Source of the DNA: Advenella sp048381675
GTDB lineage: Bacteria; Pseudomonadota; Gammaproteobacteria; Burkholderiales; Burkholderiaceae_B
DNA: 64,000 nt
NCBI RefSeq assembly: GCF_048381675.1
Contig: NZ_JBLWIS010000011.1
Location: forward strand, 34,437-98,436
Direction of reading: 5' to 3'
Below, in pieces: positions 51,401-60,681 of this stretch (its first letter is position 1; the number at the start of each line of letters is the position of its first letter). The position numbers and the translations under genes are program-made. The notes under the pieces were generated by a model that ran no database searches, was not told the origin of the DNA, and saw only the letters and a program-made list of their open reading frames with translations.

Positions 51401-52346
51401 TAACCTGAACCAGTTAAAGGCCGAGCATGGCATGCAGGCACAGGAAACCTTCCAGCGCCTGGCCAGCAAAGACCGCGAGGTTGCCCAGGTACTGGCTTCT
51501 GAAAACATCATCGAATGGAGTTTTGGGCAATTGCCCGAGTTGCTGGAGATCAAGAAGAAAAACCAGTCATTCATTGGTTATCCGGCTTTGGTGGATAACG
51601 GCGTGTCTTGCGACCTGGACGTGTTCGATGATCCTGAAGCGGCTCGCCAGAAACATCAAGCAGGGCTGTTGCGGCTTTTTCGTATTGCCCTGAAAGACCA
51701 GCTCAAATTTCTCAGCAAGAATATCACTGATTTGACACGCATGAGCATGATTTACATGCCCCTGGGCTCACAGGAAGATTTGCGTGACCAGATCGTGGAT
51801 TGCGCCTTGATGCAGGCTTGCCTGACCAGTCCTTTGCCAGAAGATGCCAATGCTTTTGAGCAAAGGAGGCAGGATGCCAAGGGGCGCTTGGGCTTGTTGA
51901 TCCAGGAAATTGCCCGTCTTGCCGGCACGATTCTTGCCGAGTGGGCGACGGTGCAAAAAAAGCTTCCGCAAATCAAATCCCACAAGCAGGCTTATGAAGA
52001 TATTACCGGTAACTTAAGCCTTTTGATGAGCAAGGATTTCCTGAAGAAAAACCCTTATGCGCATTTAGTGCATTTTCCCCGCTACCTTAAGGCCTGTTCG
52101 GCAAGAATGGACAAATTGCGCAGTGATCCTGCCCGGGATGCCCGCATGATGGCGGATATGGCTCCCTTGCTGTTGAATTACCAGCGGATGCGAAGCGCTC
52201 TTAAGGGGGCTCCCGATGAACGCCTTGATGACTTTCAGTGGTTATTGCAAGAGCTGCGCGTAGCTCTTTTTGCCCAGGAACTCAGAACCCCCATGCCTGT
52301 CTCGGTCAAGCGCTTGCAAAAAGCATGGGAAACCATTATTCGTTGA
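48477..52346 (+). CDS. hrpA: ATP-dependent RNA helicase HrpA
   Basis: HrpA is a DEAH-box RNA helicase implicated in rescuing stalled ribosomes and processing mRNA. I chose ATG 48477 (1289 residues), with AAGG about 11 bp upstream; a GTG at 48390 would overlap argA antisense, and ATG 48507 is another option. Motifs: Walker A GETGSGKTTQLPK near residue 66, DEAH near 163 (IIDEAHERSLN), SAT, then FLPGEREI and NVAETSLTVPGI, QRAGRCGR. The C-terminal half is the HrpA-type extension (OB-like and DUF3418 regions). It ends 14 bp before dnaE. Confidence 0.95.
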   Translation: MSDRLKDRLFMHKNVVSNHSGEKQIPNGQVPVRLPPSISYPEDLPVSAKRAEIAKALQANQVVIVCGETGSGKTTQLPKICLELGRGLKGMIGHTQPRRLAATSVAKRIAQELNTPLGEWVGYQIRFSDKTGPGAAIKLMTDGILLAESQRDPLLRRYDTIIIDEAHERSLNIDFLLGFLKQLLPRRKDLKLIITSATIDADRFATHFAGHNGKKAPVIEVSGRLYPVEVRYRPIRFFDDEENLGTQTESSRLERDEEKDLIDGIVDAVDECAQHGPGDILVFLPGEREIREAAESLRKHHPSGTMVLPLFARMSQADQERIFHPSTNQRRVILATNVAETSLTVPGIRFVIDSGLARVKRYSWRNKVEQLQIEPISQASANQRAGRCGRIGPGVCIRLYDEDDFKLRTPFTDPEILRSSLASVILRMKALRLDEIEQFPFVDMPSGKAIADGYHLLQELGAIDETNKLTPVGRSLASLPVDPRLARMILAAKEHQCLDEMLVIASALSIQDPRERPFNAKEASDQAHAKFKDEKSEFISYLKLWSWYNDAVAHKVSQRKLVEKLRTSFLSPLRLREWHDVHTQLHSLVREQGWRLNQTEATYEQIHKALLTGLLGNLGFKSDEAPHFMGAREIRFFIHPGSSLVKKAGKWIVAAELVETSRLFARCIAKIDPRWIESIGSHLLKKQWSDPAWNAKLGQVQANERASLYGLQIYHGRKVHYGRIAPAESREIFIRDALVAGDIDSKLPFIVRNNRLIREIEKLEHKARRPDILVDDGLIFAFYDKLIPEHIYQVATLESWYKELPAASQEALVLNRDDLMRHEATGVTTDVFPKKFVWDGIELALDYHFEPGSPRDGVTMTIPVYALNQIDATRCQWLVPGMLKEKVHLLLKSLPQKLRRHCVPLPDYASGFHQRWFDRLANPGMALTTAIAEDIWAECKVRVKEEDFKIETLPVHLFMNFKVIDEHGRMLSAGRNLNQLKAEHGMQAQETFQRLASKDREVAQVLASENIIEWSFGQLPELLEIKKKNQSFIGYPALVDNGVSCDLDVFDDPEAARQKHQAGLLRLFRIALKDQLKFLSKNITDLTRMSMIYMPLGSQEDLRDQIVDCALMQACLTSPLPEDANAFEQRRQDAKGRLGLLIQEIARLAGTILAEWATVQKKLPQIKSHKQAYEDITGNLSLLMSKDFLKKNPYAHLVHFPRYLKACSARMDKLRSDPARDARMMADMAPLLLNYQRMRSALKGAPDERLDDFQWLLQELRVALFAQELRTPMPVSVKRLQKAWETIIR

Positions 52347-52359
52347 TACAATTCTGTCC

Positions 52360-55300
52360 ATGACTTCAGAAAATACTCTCCCGTTATTTGTTCATTTGCG
52401 TGCCCACTCCGAATTTTCGGTGGTGGATGGCATTGCCCGTCTTGATGACCTGATTGGTCAGGCCGTCAAGTTCGGTCAGCCGGCCCTGGCGGTTACCGAT
52501 TTATGCAATATTTTTGGTTTCGTCAAACTCTATAAAGGTGCGCGTGGCAAGGGGATCAAACCGATTGCCGGCAGCGATGTGTGGCTCACCAATGAGCAGG
52601 ATCGAGAAAAACCGTTCCGCTGCCTGCTGCTGGTTAAAAACCACCAGGGTTACAATAATTTGTGTGAATTGCTGTCCCAGGCCTGGATTAAAAACCAATA
52701 CAAGGGCAGGGCAGAAATAAAAAAAGAATGGCTCAAGGAAATGGGCGATGGGCTGATCCTGCTTTCGGGCGGGCGCCAGGGTGATATTGGTCAGGCGCTT
52801 GAGGTCGGTAACCAGGAACTGGCCCAATCTTTGGCTATGGAATGGGCCGGGCTGTTTCCGGAAGCTTTTTATATTGAGCTGCAGCGGGCTGGTTTCGAGG
52901 CCGATGAGGCTTATGTGCAGGATGCAGTCAAGCTGGCTTCGGCCTGCAATTTGCCAGTAGTGGCAACCCATCCCATTCAGTTTCTAAAAAAAGAAGACTA
53001 TCGGGTGCATGAAGCCAGGGTATGTATTGCTGATGGAGAGTTGCTGGGTAATCCGAAACGGGTCAGGCGCTTTACCGAAGAGCAGTATATGCCGAGCTCT
53101 GAAGAAATGGCACGAAAGTTCCAGGATATTCCAACCGCGATTGAAAATGCGGTTGAAATTGCCAAGCGTTGTAACTTGACTTTGGTACTGGGCAAGCCAC
53201 AATTGCCTATCTTCCCAACCCCTGAAGGCGTATCCCTTGATGATTATTTGAGTCAGCTGGCTGAAGAGGGACTGGCCAAGCGGATGGTCATGTTGTATCC
53301 CGATGAGGCGGAAAGGGAAAAGAAATACCCTGCTTATCTTGAGCGTCTTCAGTGGGAATGTAAAACGATTATCCAGATGGGATTCCCGGGTTATTTCCTG
53401 ATTGTTCAGGACTTCATTAATTGGGGGAAAAACAATGGCGTTCCGGTGGGGCCAGGCCGCGGTTCGGGTGCGGGCTCGCTGGTGGCCTATTCATTGGGAA
53501 TTACCGACCTTGATCCGATTCGTTACGATTTGCTGTTCGAACGATTCCTTAACCCAGAGCGGGTTTCCATGCCCGACTTCGATATTGACTTTTGCCAGGA
53601 CAATCGTGAAAAAGTCATCGAATATGTCAAGGACAAGTATGGCCGCGATGCGGTTAGCCAGATCGCCACTTTCGGTACGCTGGGCGCCAAAGCCGTAGTC
53701 CGCGATGTGGGGCGGGTACTTGAGCTGCCTTATTCCTTGTGTGATGGCCTGTCCAAACTGATTCCGTTTAACCCGGCCAATCCGTGGTCTCTTGAAAAAA
53801 CCCTGGCTGAAGAGCCCGAATTCAAGCGCCGTTACGAAACCGATGAAGAAGTCAAAGCCTTGGTTGATCTGGCTAGGCCCCTTGAAGGCTTGACGCGAAA
53901 CATCGGCATGCATGCGGGTGGGGTGCTGATTGCACCCGGAAAATTGACGGATTTTTGCCCGCTTTACTGCCAGCCTGGACATGATAGCAGTGTGGTTTCG
54001 CAGTATGACAAGGGGGATGTCGAGGATGTCGGTCTGGTCAAGTTTGACTTTTTGGGCCTGCGCAACCTGACCATTCTGGATTGGGCTGTACGTTATGTGC
54101 GCCGTTTCAACGAAAGCAAACGAGATTTCGATGTGATGGCGCTGCCGCTGGATGATCCGGAAGCATACCGGATTCTTTGCGAAGGCAATACCACCGCGGT
54201 ATTTCAGCTGGAATCGCGGGGTATGAAAGAGCTGCTGAAGAAACTGCTGCCCAATACTTTTGAAGACATTATTGCGATGCTTGCCTTGTATCGTCCCGGA
54301 CCACTCGAGTCAGGCATGGTGGATGACTTCGTCAACCGTAAACACGGCCGGGCAACGGTAGATTATTTCCATCCCGATCTTGAATCAACCTTAAGCAGTA
54401 CCTATGGCGTGATTGTGTATCAGGAACAGGTGATGCTGATCTCGCAGATTATTGGTGGTTACAGTCTGGGGGGCGCCGACTTGCTGCGCCGGGCGATGGG
54501 CAAGAAAAAGCCTGAGGAAATGGCCAAGCATCGGGAATTGTTTGAAAAAGGGGCTGTTGAAAAGGGATATGACGGTGAATTGGCGGTAACGCTGTTTGAC
54601 TTGATGGAAAAGTTTGCCGGCTATGGTTTCAACAAGAGTCACTCTGCCGCCTATGCCTTGATTGCTTACCAGACTGCCTGGCTGAAGGCCTATCATCCGG
54701 CTGAATTCATTTCAGCTACCATATCAGCGGATATGGATGATACCGATAAGGTGCAGATTTTCTGGCGTGATGCCGTTGATAATGGCCTGACTGTTTTGCC
54801 GCCAGATATCAACCAATCGGTTTTCCGCTTTGAGCCCGTTATTGATGAATATGTCGCAAAAGGAGAGCCACCCAGAACCATTCGTTATGGTTTGGGCGCT
54901 GTCAAGGGCACAGGCCAAGGCGCAGTAGAGGAAATTCTGCGTGCCCGGGATGAGGGTGGAGCTTTTGTGGATTTATATGATTTTTGCAAACGGGTAGACC
55001 GGCATACTGTCAACCGGCGCACCATGGAAGCACTGATTCGCGCAGGTGCATTTGATATGATTGACTCCAATCGCTCGGCCTTGCTGGGGGCGCTGTCACA
55101 CGCGATTGATGCGGCAGACCAGGCCGAAAAAAGTGCGAATCAGGTGTCATTGTTTGGTGATGATTCCAGCACGATCGTCCAGCTTGAAATGGGCAAGGTC
55201 AAGCCCTGGTCTTTGCATGCCCAGTTAATTGAAGAGAAAAACGCCTTGGGCTTTTTCTTCAGCCATCATTTGTTTGAAGTCTGGCGTGATGAAGTACGTC

Positions 55301-55875
55301 GCTTTATTCCGGGTACCCTGGCCAAATTGCAAGAATCGCGTGACCTGCAATGGATTGCAGGCGTCCTGATTGGCATCCGCAGCTTTACCCTTAAGCAGGA
55401 AACCAAGTCCGGAGAAAATCGGCTTTATTTCCTTTTGATTGATGACGGTACGGCCCAGATTGAGGTCCTTTGTCCAGCTTCGGTTTACGAGATTCATCGG
55501 CATCGCCTCAAGACCGACCAGTTGTTGATTGCCCAAGTCAAAATCAAGACCAATAAATTCACCGGTGTATTGCGTATTTCGGTAGAAAACCTGTATGACT
55601 TGCAGTTGGCCCGTGAGGAAAAAGCCAGAAGCCTGCAAATCAGCCTGAATAAGGAAGTTAGTGTGAAGTCGCTGAAGGCTTTGCTGAACCCTTATCGGGC
55701 AGAGCCTGAAAACGGCGTGCCGGGCGTAAGGGTTCAGCTGAACCTGCAATCGCCCAAAGGGTTTCGTTGTGAAGTGGTCTTGGGTGAAGATTGGCGTGTA
55801 CGCATGGCGGATACCCTGTTTGAAAAAATTGAAGCCACTAGGCATTATGGTGAGTTTGAGGTGATTTACGAATGA
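52360..55875 (+). CDS. dnaE: DNA polymerase III alpha subunit
   Basis: This is the replicative polymerase. ATG 52360 gives 1171 residues beginning MTSENTLPLFVHLRAHSEFS, the usual DnaE start; a TTG at 52270 would extend into hrpA. The N-terminal PHP domain (HLRAHSEFSVVDG) is followed by the palm with the metal-binding PDFDIDFCQDNRE near residue 405, the thumb and fingers (GPGRGSGAGSLVAY), the HhH region, a beta-clamp-binding motif near QVSLFG and a C-terminal OB domain (LRISVENLYDL). No intein. Its stop overlaps the glycosyltransferase start by 4 bp. Confidence 0.97.
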   Translation: MTSENTLPLFVHLRAHSEFSVVDGIARLDDLIGQAVKFGQPALAVTDLCNIFGFVKLYKGARGKGIKPIAGSDVWLTNEQDREKPFRCLLLVKNHQGYNNLCELLSQAWIKNQYKGRAEIKKEWLKEMGDGLILLSGGRQGDIGQALEVGNQELAQSLAMEWAGLFPEAFYIELQRAGFEADEAYVQDAVKLASACNLPVVATHPIQFLKKEDYRVHEARVCIADGELLGNPKRVRRFTEEQYMPSSEEMARKFQDIPTAIENAVEIAKRCNLTLVLGKPQLPIFPTPEGVSLDDYLSQLAEEGLAKRMVMLYPDEAEREKKYPAYLERLQWECKTIIQMGFPGYFLIVQDFINWGKNNGVPVGPGRGSGAGSLVAYSLGITDLDPIRYDLLFERFLNPERVSMPDFDIDFCQDNREKVIEYVKDKYGRDAVSQIATFGTLGAKAVVRDVGRVLELPYSLCDGLSKLIPFNPANPWSLEKTLAEEPEFKRRYETDEEVKALVDLARPLEGLTRNIGMHAGGVLIAPGKLTDFCPLYCQPGHDSSVVSQYDKGDVEDVGLVKFDFLGLRNLTILDWAVRYVRRFNESKRDFDVMALPLDDPEAYRILCEGNTTAVFQLESRGMKELLKKLLPNTFEDIIAMLALYRPGPLESGMVDDFVNRKHGRATVDYFHPDLESTLSSTYGVIVYQEQVMLISQIIGGYSLGGADLLRRAMGKKKPEEMAKHRELFEKGAVEKGYDGELAVTLFDLMEKFAGYGFNKSHSAAYALIAYQTAWLKAYHPAEFISATISADMDDTDKVQIFWRDAVDNGLTVLPPDINQSVFRFEPVIDEYVAKGEPPRTIRYGLGAVKGTGQGAVEEILRARDEGGAFVDLYDFCKRVDRHTVNRRTMEALIRAGAFDMIDSNRSALLGALSHAIDAADQAEKSANQVSLFGDDSSTIVQLEMGKVKPWSLHAQLIEEKNALGFFFSHHLFEVWRDEVRRFIPGTLAKLQESRDLQWIAGVLIGIRSFTLKQETKSGENRLYFLLIDDGTAQIEVLCPASVYEIHRHRLKTDQLLIAQVKIKTNKFTGVLRISVENLYDLQLAREEKARSLQISLNKEVSVKSLKALLNPYRAEPENGVPGVRVQLNLQSPKGFRCEVVLGEDWRVRMADTLFEKIEATRHYGEFEVIYE

Positions 55876-57029
55876 GTGATAAAAAATCGGTCACGGATCA
55901 GCCGTTAAGAATTCTGCATTCAGAGGCAGCCGTTTCATTTGGTGGACAAGAACATCGCATTCTCAAGGAAATGCTGGCCATGCGTGAGCGGGGGCATCAT
56001 ATTGAATTGGCTTGTCGTCCTGAGGCCCAATTGGTAGAGCGTATGCGGGCGTTGGGTTTTACCGTACATACGGTGCCCATGGGCGGGTTGGGCAATTTTG
56101 TCAGGGGTGTCATGAAATTCAGGAAAATCCTGAAGCAGGGAAAATTTGACGTGTTGAATACCCATAGCCGCAAAGATACCCTGATAGCGGCGTTGGGAGG
56201 CAGGCTGGCTGGCACGCCTCTTATTGTCAGAACCCGGCATCTGGCTGCACCTATCGGCTCGTTATTGTCTTATAGCTGGTTGCCGCATCGCATCTCGACG
56301 GTTAGCAATCATGTCAAAAGCATGGTTTTGGCCAAAGGGGTTCCTGAATATAAAGTAAGAACCATTTATTCTCCGGTTGCCACCCCGGCGCCTGTCGTGC
56401 AATCTACCTTGCGCCAGGAGTTGAACTTGCCCTCAACAGCGGTTGTCGTGATTTGTGTTGCTGTCATGCGCCAGAAAAAAGGCCATTTGTTTCTAATCAA
56501 TACCATGTTGCCGTTATTTGAAAAGTATCCTGATTTGCATCTGGTATTGGTAGGGGCAGGCTCACCCACGTATGAGCAGGTAGCGGCTTTTATCAAGGAA
56601 AAAAAGGTTGAAGACCGGGTGCATATGATGGGATATCGTAAAGATGTGCCCAATCTTTTGGCTGGCAGTGATATTTTTGCCTTGGCCACAGAGCAAGAGG
56701 CCTCGGGAACCGTTTACGTTGAAGCCCAAATGAGCGGTTTGCCGGTTATTGGGACCGATGTTGGAGGTGTTTCTGAAATGTTCAAGGATGGAGAAACCGG
56801 GATCCTGGTGCCCAGTAAAGACAGCCAGGCTCTTGGCAATGCCTTGGAACGCTTGATTGCTGATCCGGGGTTAAGGGAAAGAATGAGCAAGGCAGCGCAC
56901 CAGTGGCTTTATGACGAGGGCGGTTTTTCAACTGAAAAACTGGCCCTTGATACTGAGATGGCTTACCGCATTTGGCTGGCCGAACGCCAAGGGGATATCG
57001 GCCGTTATACCCAGCCACGCAGCCAGTAA
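55872..57029 (+). CDS. Glycosyltransferase family 4 protein
   Basis: GT4 enzymes retain sugar configuration and build glycans from nucleotide sugars. The 385-residue protein has an N-terminal GT-B domain (LRILHSEAAVSFGGQEHRIL, given here as SFGGQEHRILKEM) and a C-terminal domain with the family signature GSDIFALATEQEASGTVYVEAQMSGLPVIGTDVGGVSEMF (here GTVYVEAQMSGLPVIGTDVGG), including the E-x7-E pattern. Neighbours encode a GT9 heptosyltransferase-like protein and MsbA, so a role in lipopolysaccharide or a related envelope glycan is inferred; the sugar is unknown. Its 3' end overlaps the converging ElyC-like gene by 25 bp. Confidence 0.88.
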   Translation: MSDKKSVTDQPLRILHSEAAVSFGGQEHRILKEMLAMRERGHHIELACRPEAQLVERMRALGFTVHTVPMGGLGNFVRGVMKFRKILKQGKFDVLNTHSRKDTLIAALGGRLAGTPLIVRTRHLAAPIGSLLSYSWLPHRISTVSNHVKSMVLAKGVPEYKVRTIYSPVATPAPVVQSTLRQELNLPSTAVVVICVAVMRQKKGHLFLINTMLPLFEKYPDLHLVLVGAGSPTYEQVAAFIKEKKVEDRVHMMGYRKDVPNLLAGSDIFALATEQEASGTVYVEAQMSGLPVIGTDVGGVSEMFKDGETGILVPSKDSQALGNALERLIADPGLRERMSKAAHQWLYDEGGFSTEKLALDTEMAYRIWLAERQGDIGRYTQPRSQ

Positions 57030-57766
57030 ATAATGAGTCCCAGGTATTCCTTGATGATTGATCGGCTGCCATGCAGGGCCCGGGCATTGGGAAGGAATAG
57101 AATGAAATCGGGGTTGTCGGGAATGATTATTTGAGGTGGATTGGGTGCTGGTGTTACTTCCAGGTCGAGCCGGTCAAAGACAGCCATGGATCTGGGGGTA
57201 TGAAGGGCAGAAGTGACCAGGATGATCGATTTTATCTCGTTGCGGATTAATTCATTGGCCGTAAACTCAGCATTTTCATAAGTGGTTTTGCTATTGTTTT
57301 CAAGCATGATGGCAGATTTTGGCACACCTTTTGCCATCAGTTTTTCTGCCATGCCTTTGGCTTCGCTAACTTCTCCGGCAAGCGCTCCGCCTGAAACAAT
57401 GATTTTAGGGGCTTTTTGGGCATGATACAGTTCGCTGGCCGTATCAACCCGGGAATGGGTTGAAGGATTCTCGCTGAGTTCCTCAAACCAGCTTTCTCTG
57501 TTGTTGGCCGTGTTTCCGCCCAGAACAACAATTGCCTGGGCAGTAGGAATCGAGTCCAGGCTTCGGTGGGGGTAACGATTTTCAAGCAAGCCGCCCAAAA
57601 CTATTGAGGTAACCGGCAATGACCAGATAAAGACCCAAGATAGCCCGCTAAAACACAGGAATATCCCTGTTCTTCTTCGTTTCAAGACAACTAGCACTGC
57701 ACCTGAAACAACTAAAAAAACACATAAATTCAGTGGGATTATTAATGAAATAAGGTAGCTTTTCAT
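57005..57766 (-). CDS. ElyC/SanA/YdcF family (DUF218) envelope protein
   Basis: Family members influence peptidoglycan synthesis, vancomycin resistance or envelope homeostasis. The 253-residue protein has two N-terminal hydrophobic segments (LISLIIPLNLCVFLVVSGAVL and GIFLCFSGLSWVFIWSLPV), then a DUF218 domain: AIVVLGGNTANNRESW, IIVSGGALAGEVSEAKGMAE, SAIMLENNSKTTYENAEFTA and IILVTSALHTPRSMAVF. The two membrane segments favour ElyC over the single-segment SanA. Its 3' end overlaps the GT4 gene on the other strand by 25 bp, and its start is 6 bp after the GT9 stop. Confidence 0.88.
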   Translation of the reverse strand: MKSYLISLIIPLNLCVFLVVSGAVLVVLKRRRTGIFLCFSGLSWVFIWSLPVTSIVLGGLLENRYPHRSLDSIPTAQAIVVLGGNTANNRESWFEELSENPSTHSRVDTASELYHAQKAPKIIVSGGALAGEVSEAKGMAEKLMAKGVPKSAIMLENNSKTTYENAEFTANELIRNEIKSIILVTSALHTPRSMAVFDRLDLEVTPAPNPPQIIIPDNPDFILFLPNARALHGSRSIIKEYLGLIIYWLRGWV

Positions 57767-57772
57767 GCTTGT

Positions 57773-58735
57773 TCAAGACGGGTTGAGTATTGAAGTGCTT
57801 AGCGTGATGACCGGGTCAAGTTCAGGCCAATTGTCCATGCTGCCACAGATATGGGCAGTAGGGGACCAAGGGCCGGTACGTTTTGGATCGGTAACACCAA
57901 TTAGGGTAATCTGGGGTGTTCTGGTTAATGACGCAAGATGGGAAACCCCCGAGTCATTGCACACAACCAGGGCGGCTTGGCCGATTAAGGCAACAAACAT
58001 ACCAAGGCCAACAGCCGGCAGGCATAGGGCATCAGGGGCGTTCCTGAATGCGGCTTCCCGTTCATTGGGAGGGGGGCACATGACAACTGTATATCCCAGA
58101 GCCTGTATTTTTCGGGTGTATTCAGCAAATTTTGGCCAGACCTTATCTTTACCTTTGTGTTTGCCTGTGGCCGTTGGGGCAATTAGGATGAATTTGCCTG
58201 GATAGAGTCGATGCTCTTTGAGCAGGAGCCAGGCTTTTTGTGTGTCAGTGGGATTCAGTGGCAAAGTCAGCGTGGTTTCGGGATGGGGGGCTGATTTGAA
58301 ATGCCATTTTTGCAAGGCGCTATGGGTCAGATGGTACCATGACTCAACAGCGTGCAGGTTTTTGGACGGCTTGTCAAAGGGCCATTTCAATAGCAGCGAG
58401 CGTCCATCGTCTTTATAACCGGCTGAAGGCAGGCCTGCCAGCCTGAAGGTCAATGCACTGGTCAGTGAGTCGGGTAATAAAAGTCCCACCGATTTGCCTT
58501 TTGCCGGATTGTTTTTTTTATGTGCCCTTATAATAACCCTGTCTTTGTTCCATTGGCCGCTCAGGCTCAGGAACTGAATGCCAATAATGCCTTTGAGCAG
58601 GTTTTCAGCCCAGGGTTTTGCGCATACAATGACTTCACAGCCGGTGTTCACGATGGCGTACAGGCTGGGCAAACTCATGCAGACATCGCCTATCCAGTTT
58701 GGCAGTCGTACGTAAATTCTAGATATATTTTTCAT
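57773..58735 (-). CDS. Glycosyltransferase family 9 (heptosyltransferase-like)
   Basis: GT9 enzymes add heptose or related sugars to the lipopolysaccharide core. I chose ATG 58735 (320 residues), where RIYVRLPNWIGDVCMSLPSL begins the fold; ATG 58768 would add 11 residues. The C-terminal domain has LIAPTATGKHKGKDKVWPKF, VVCNDSGVSHLASLTRTPQI and GVTDPKRTGPWSP, typical of heptosyltransferase II. The acidic substrate-binding positions cannot be judged by eye, so the sugar is not assigned. It precedes the ElyC-like gene by 6 bp on the same strand and is divergent from msbA. Confidence 0.87.
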   Translation of the reverse strand: MKNISRIYVRLPNWIGDVCMSLPSLYAIVNTGCEVIVCAKPWAENLLKGIIGIQFLSLSGQWNKDRVIIRAHKKNNPAKGKSVGLLLPDSLTSALTFRLAGLPSAGYKDDGRSLLLKWPFDKPSKNLHAVESWYHLTHSALQKWHFKSAPHPETTLTLPLNPTDTQKAWLLLKEHRLYPGKFILIAPTATGKHKGKDKVWPKFAEYTRKIQALGYTVVMCPPPNEREAAFRNAPDALCLPAVGLGMFVALIGQAALVVCNDSGVSHLASLTRTPQITLIGVTDPKRTGPWSPTAHICGSMDNWPELDPVITLSTSILNPS

Positions 58736-58838
58736 TTGACGGATTTTATCCTGATTGTCATAAAACATAAACTTTTCTGCATGTTTATGTTGAAACCGTT
58801 AAAATCCCAAGCTTGACAGGTTAACAAGAGAGTATTCC

Positions 58839-60614
58839 TTGAGGTTATTCGAGCAAATGCATCGGGAAGGTACCCATGCAGTAAATCCAGAACTATGGAG
58901 AAAAATATACAAACGGGTGGGTGTGTATTGGAAAGCACTTGCCGTTGCCATGGTGTTTGTGGCCTTTGGCGCGGCAACCCAGCCTGCCATGGCGTACATA
59001 ATGAAGCCTTTGCTGGACGAGGGCTTTACAGGTGCGAAATCGTATTTTATCTGGTTTATGCCGCTTGCGATCGTCAGTCTTTTCTTGGTACGCGGAATTT
59101 GTAACTTTCTTAGCAGTTACCTGCTGGCCTGGATTGCCAACAATGTATTGCTTGGCATGCGTCGTGATATGTATGACCGCCTGCTTACTTTACCCGATAC
59201 CGAATTTCAGAAAGGTGATTCCGGCCGGTTGATGAACCGTTTTACGATTGATGCGGGCGATGTGACCGATTACGCAACCGAGGTATTCACCATTATTGTG
59301 CGTGAGGCTTTCGTTGTTCTGGCCTTGTTGGGGATGTTGTTGTATTTGTCCTGGCAACTTAGCCTGATTATTTTCCTGATTCTGCCCCTTTCGATTATGG
59401 TTGCGGGGTATTTCACCAAACGCTTGCGCCGTATTAACCGTCAAACCATTAATATAAATGCACAACTCACGCATGTGGTCAAAGAGGGTATAGAGGGGCA
59501 GCGGGTCGTCAAGTTATTTAATGGCTATGAATACGAGCAGTCCCGGTTTTCAGTCGTGAATGCAGCTTTAAGGAAGTTTGCCATGAGAAAAGCGTCAGCC
59601 GACGCTGCCATGACACCACTCACTCAGTTATGCATTTCATTTGCTGTGGCTGCCGTGATTGCAACCGCTTTGTATCAGGGCAATGCTGGAACCTTGACCG
59701 TGGGTGCCTTTGTTGCTTTTGTTACTGCCTTGGCACAAATTTTTGATCCCATCAAACGCCTGACCAATGTGGCTTCAAAAGCACAAAAAATGCTGATTGC
59801 CGCTGAAAGTGTTTTCTCGCTGATTGATGGTGCGAAAGAAGAAGATCAAGGCCAGCATGAGCTGAGAATCAATAAGGATGCCGTGATTGAGTTCAAGGAT
59901 GTCTGTTTTCGTTTTCCTGATGCTCCCCGGGATACCTTGTCCAATATTTCACTCAATGTCAAATCGGGTGAAACCATTGCCATTGTGGGACGTTCCGGAA
60001 GTGGTAAAACCACCCTGGCAAACATGCTTCCCCGTTTTATCGTACCCAGCTCTGGACAAATCACCATCAATGGCCATGATCTTAATGACATTACCCTGAC
60101 AAGTTTGCGGGCCAATTTATCGTTGGTTGGCCAGAATGTGGTGCTCTTTGATGGTTCCATTGCGCAAAACGTAGCCTATGGCTCTCACCGCGATGCGACT
60201 GAGTCAGAAATCAAAGAGGCACTCAGGGCGGCCAATTTGCTTGAATTTGTCGATTCGCTGCCTGCCGGGTTGCAAACGTACATTGGTGAAAATGGTGCAT
60301 GGCTTTCCGGTGGCCAAAGGCAACGTCTGGCAATTGCCAGGGCGTTAATTAAAAATGCCCCCATTCTTATTCTTGATGAGGCCACTTCTGCATTGGATAA
60401 CGAGTCTGAGCGCCAGGTGCAGGCTTCGCTTGATTTGTTGATGGAAGGCCGGACAACTTTTGTGATTGCCCATCGTTTGTCAACAGTACAAAATGCAGAT
60501 TGCATTATCGTGCTTGATCAAGGGCGGATCATAGAGTCAGGAAATCATGACAAGCTCTTGAAAAACGGTGGACTGTACGCAACTTTATATCAAATGCAGT
60601 TTCGTGAAGATTAA
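58839..60614 (+). CDS. msbA: Lipid A export ATP-binding/permease protein MsbA
   Basis: MsbA flips lipid A-core across the inner membrane so that the Lpt machinery can take it to the outer membrane. The 591-residue protein starts at TTG 58839, with AGAGAG about 8 bp upstream; ATG 58857 would shorten it by 6 residues. Six hydrophobic segments span about 30-320, followed by an ABC domain with Walker A GRSGSGKTTLANM near residue 387, Q-loop LVGQNVVLFDG, signature LSGGQRQR near 489, Walker B ILILDEATSALD and the H-loop IAHRLS. It joins the envelope genes of this region. Confidence 0.95.
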   Translation: MRLFEQMHREGTHAVNPELWRKIYKRVGVYWKALAVAMVFVAFGAATQPAMAYIMKPLLDEGFTGAKSYFIWFMPLAIVSLFLVRGICNFLSSYLLAWIANNVLLGMRRDMYDRLLTLPDTEFQKGDSGRLMNRFTIDAGDVTDYATEVFTIIVREAFVVLALLGMLLYLSWQLSLIIFLILPLSIMVAGYFTKRLRRINRQTININAQLTHVVKEGIEGQRVVKLFNGYEYEQSRFSVVNAALRKFAMRKASADAAMTPLTQLCISFAVAAVIATALYQGNAGTLTVGAFVAFVTALAQIFDPIKRLTNVASKAQKMLIAAESVFSLIDGAKEEDQGQHELRINKDAVIEFKDVCFRFPDAPRDTLSNISLNVKSGETIAIVGRSGSGKTTLANMLPRFIVPSSGQITINGHDLNDITLTSLRANLSLVGQNVVLFDGSIAQNVAYGSHRDATESEIKEALRAANLLEFVDSLPAGLQTYIGENGAWLSGGQRQRLAIARALIKNAPILILDEATSALDNESERQVQASLDLLMEGRTTFVIAHRLSTVQNADCIIVLDQGRIIESGNHDKLLKNGGLYATLYQMQFRED

Positions 60615-60681
60615 TTCAAAATAATTGTTTTACACTTTTGCGCGATACCAGCACAAATTTATATTTTTTTACGGTAGATAA

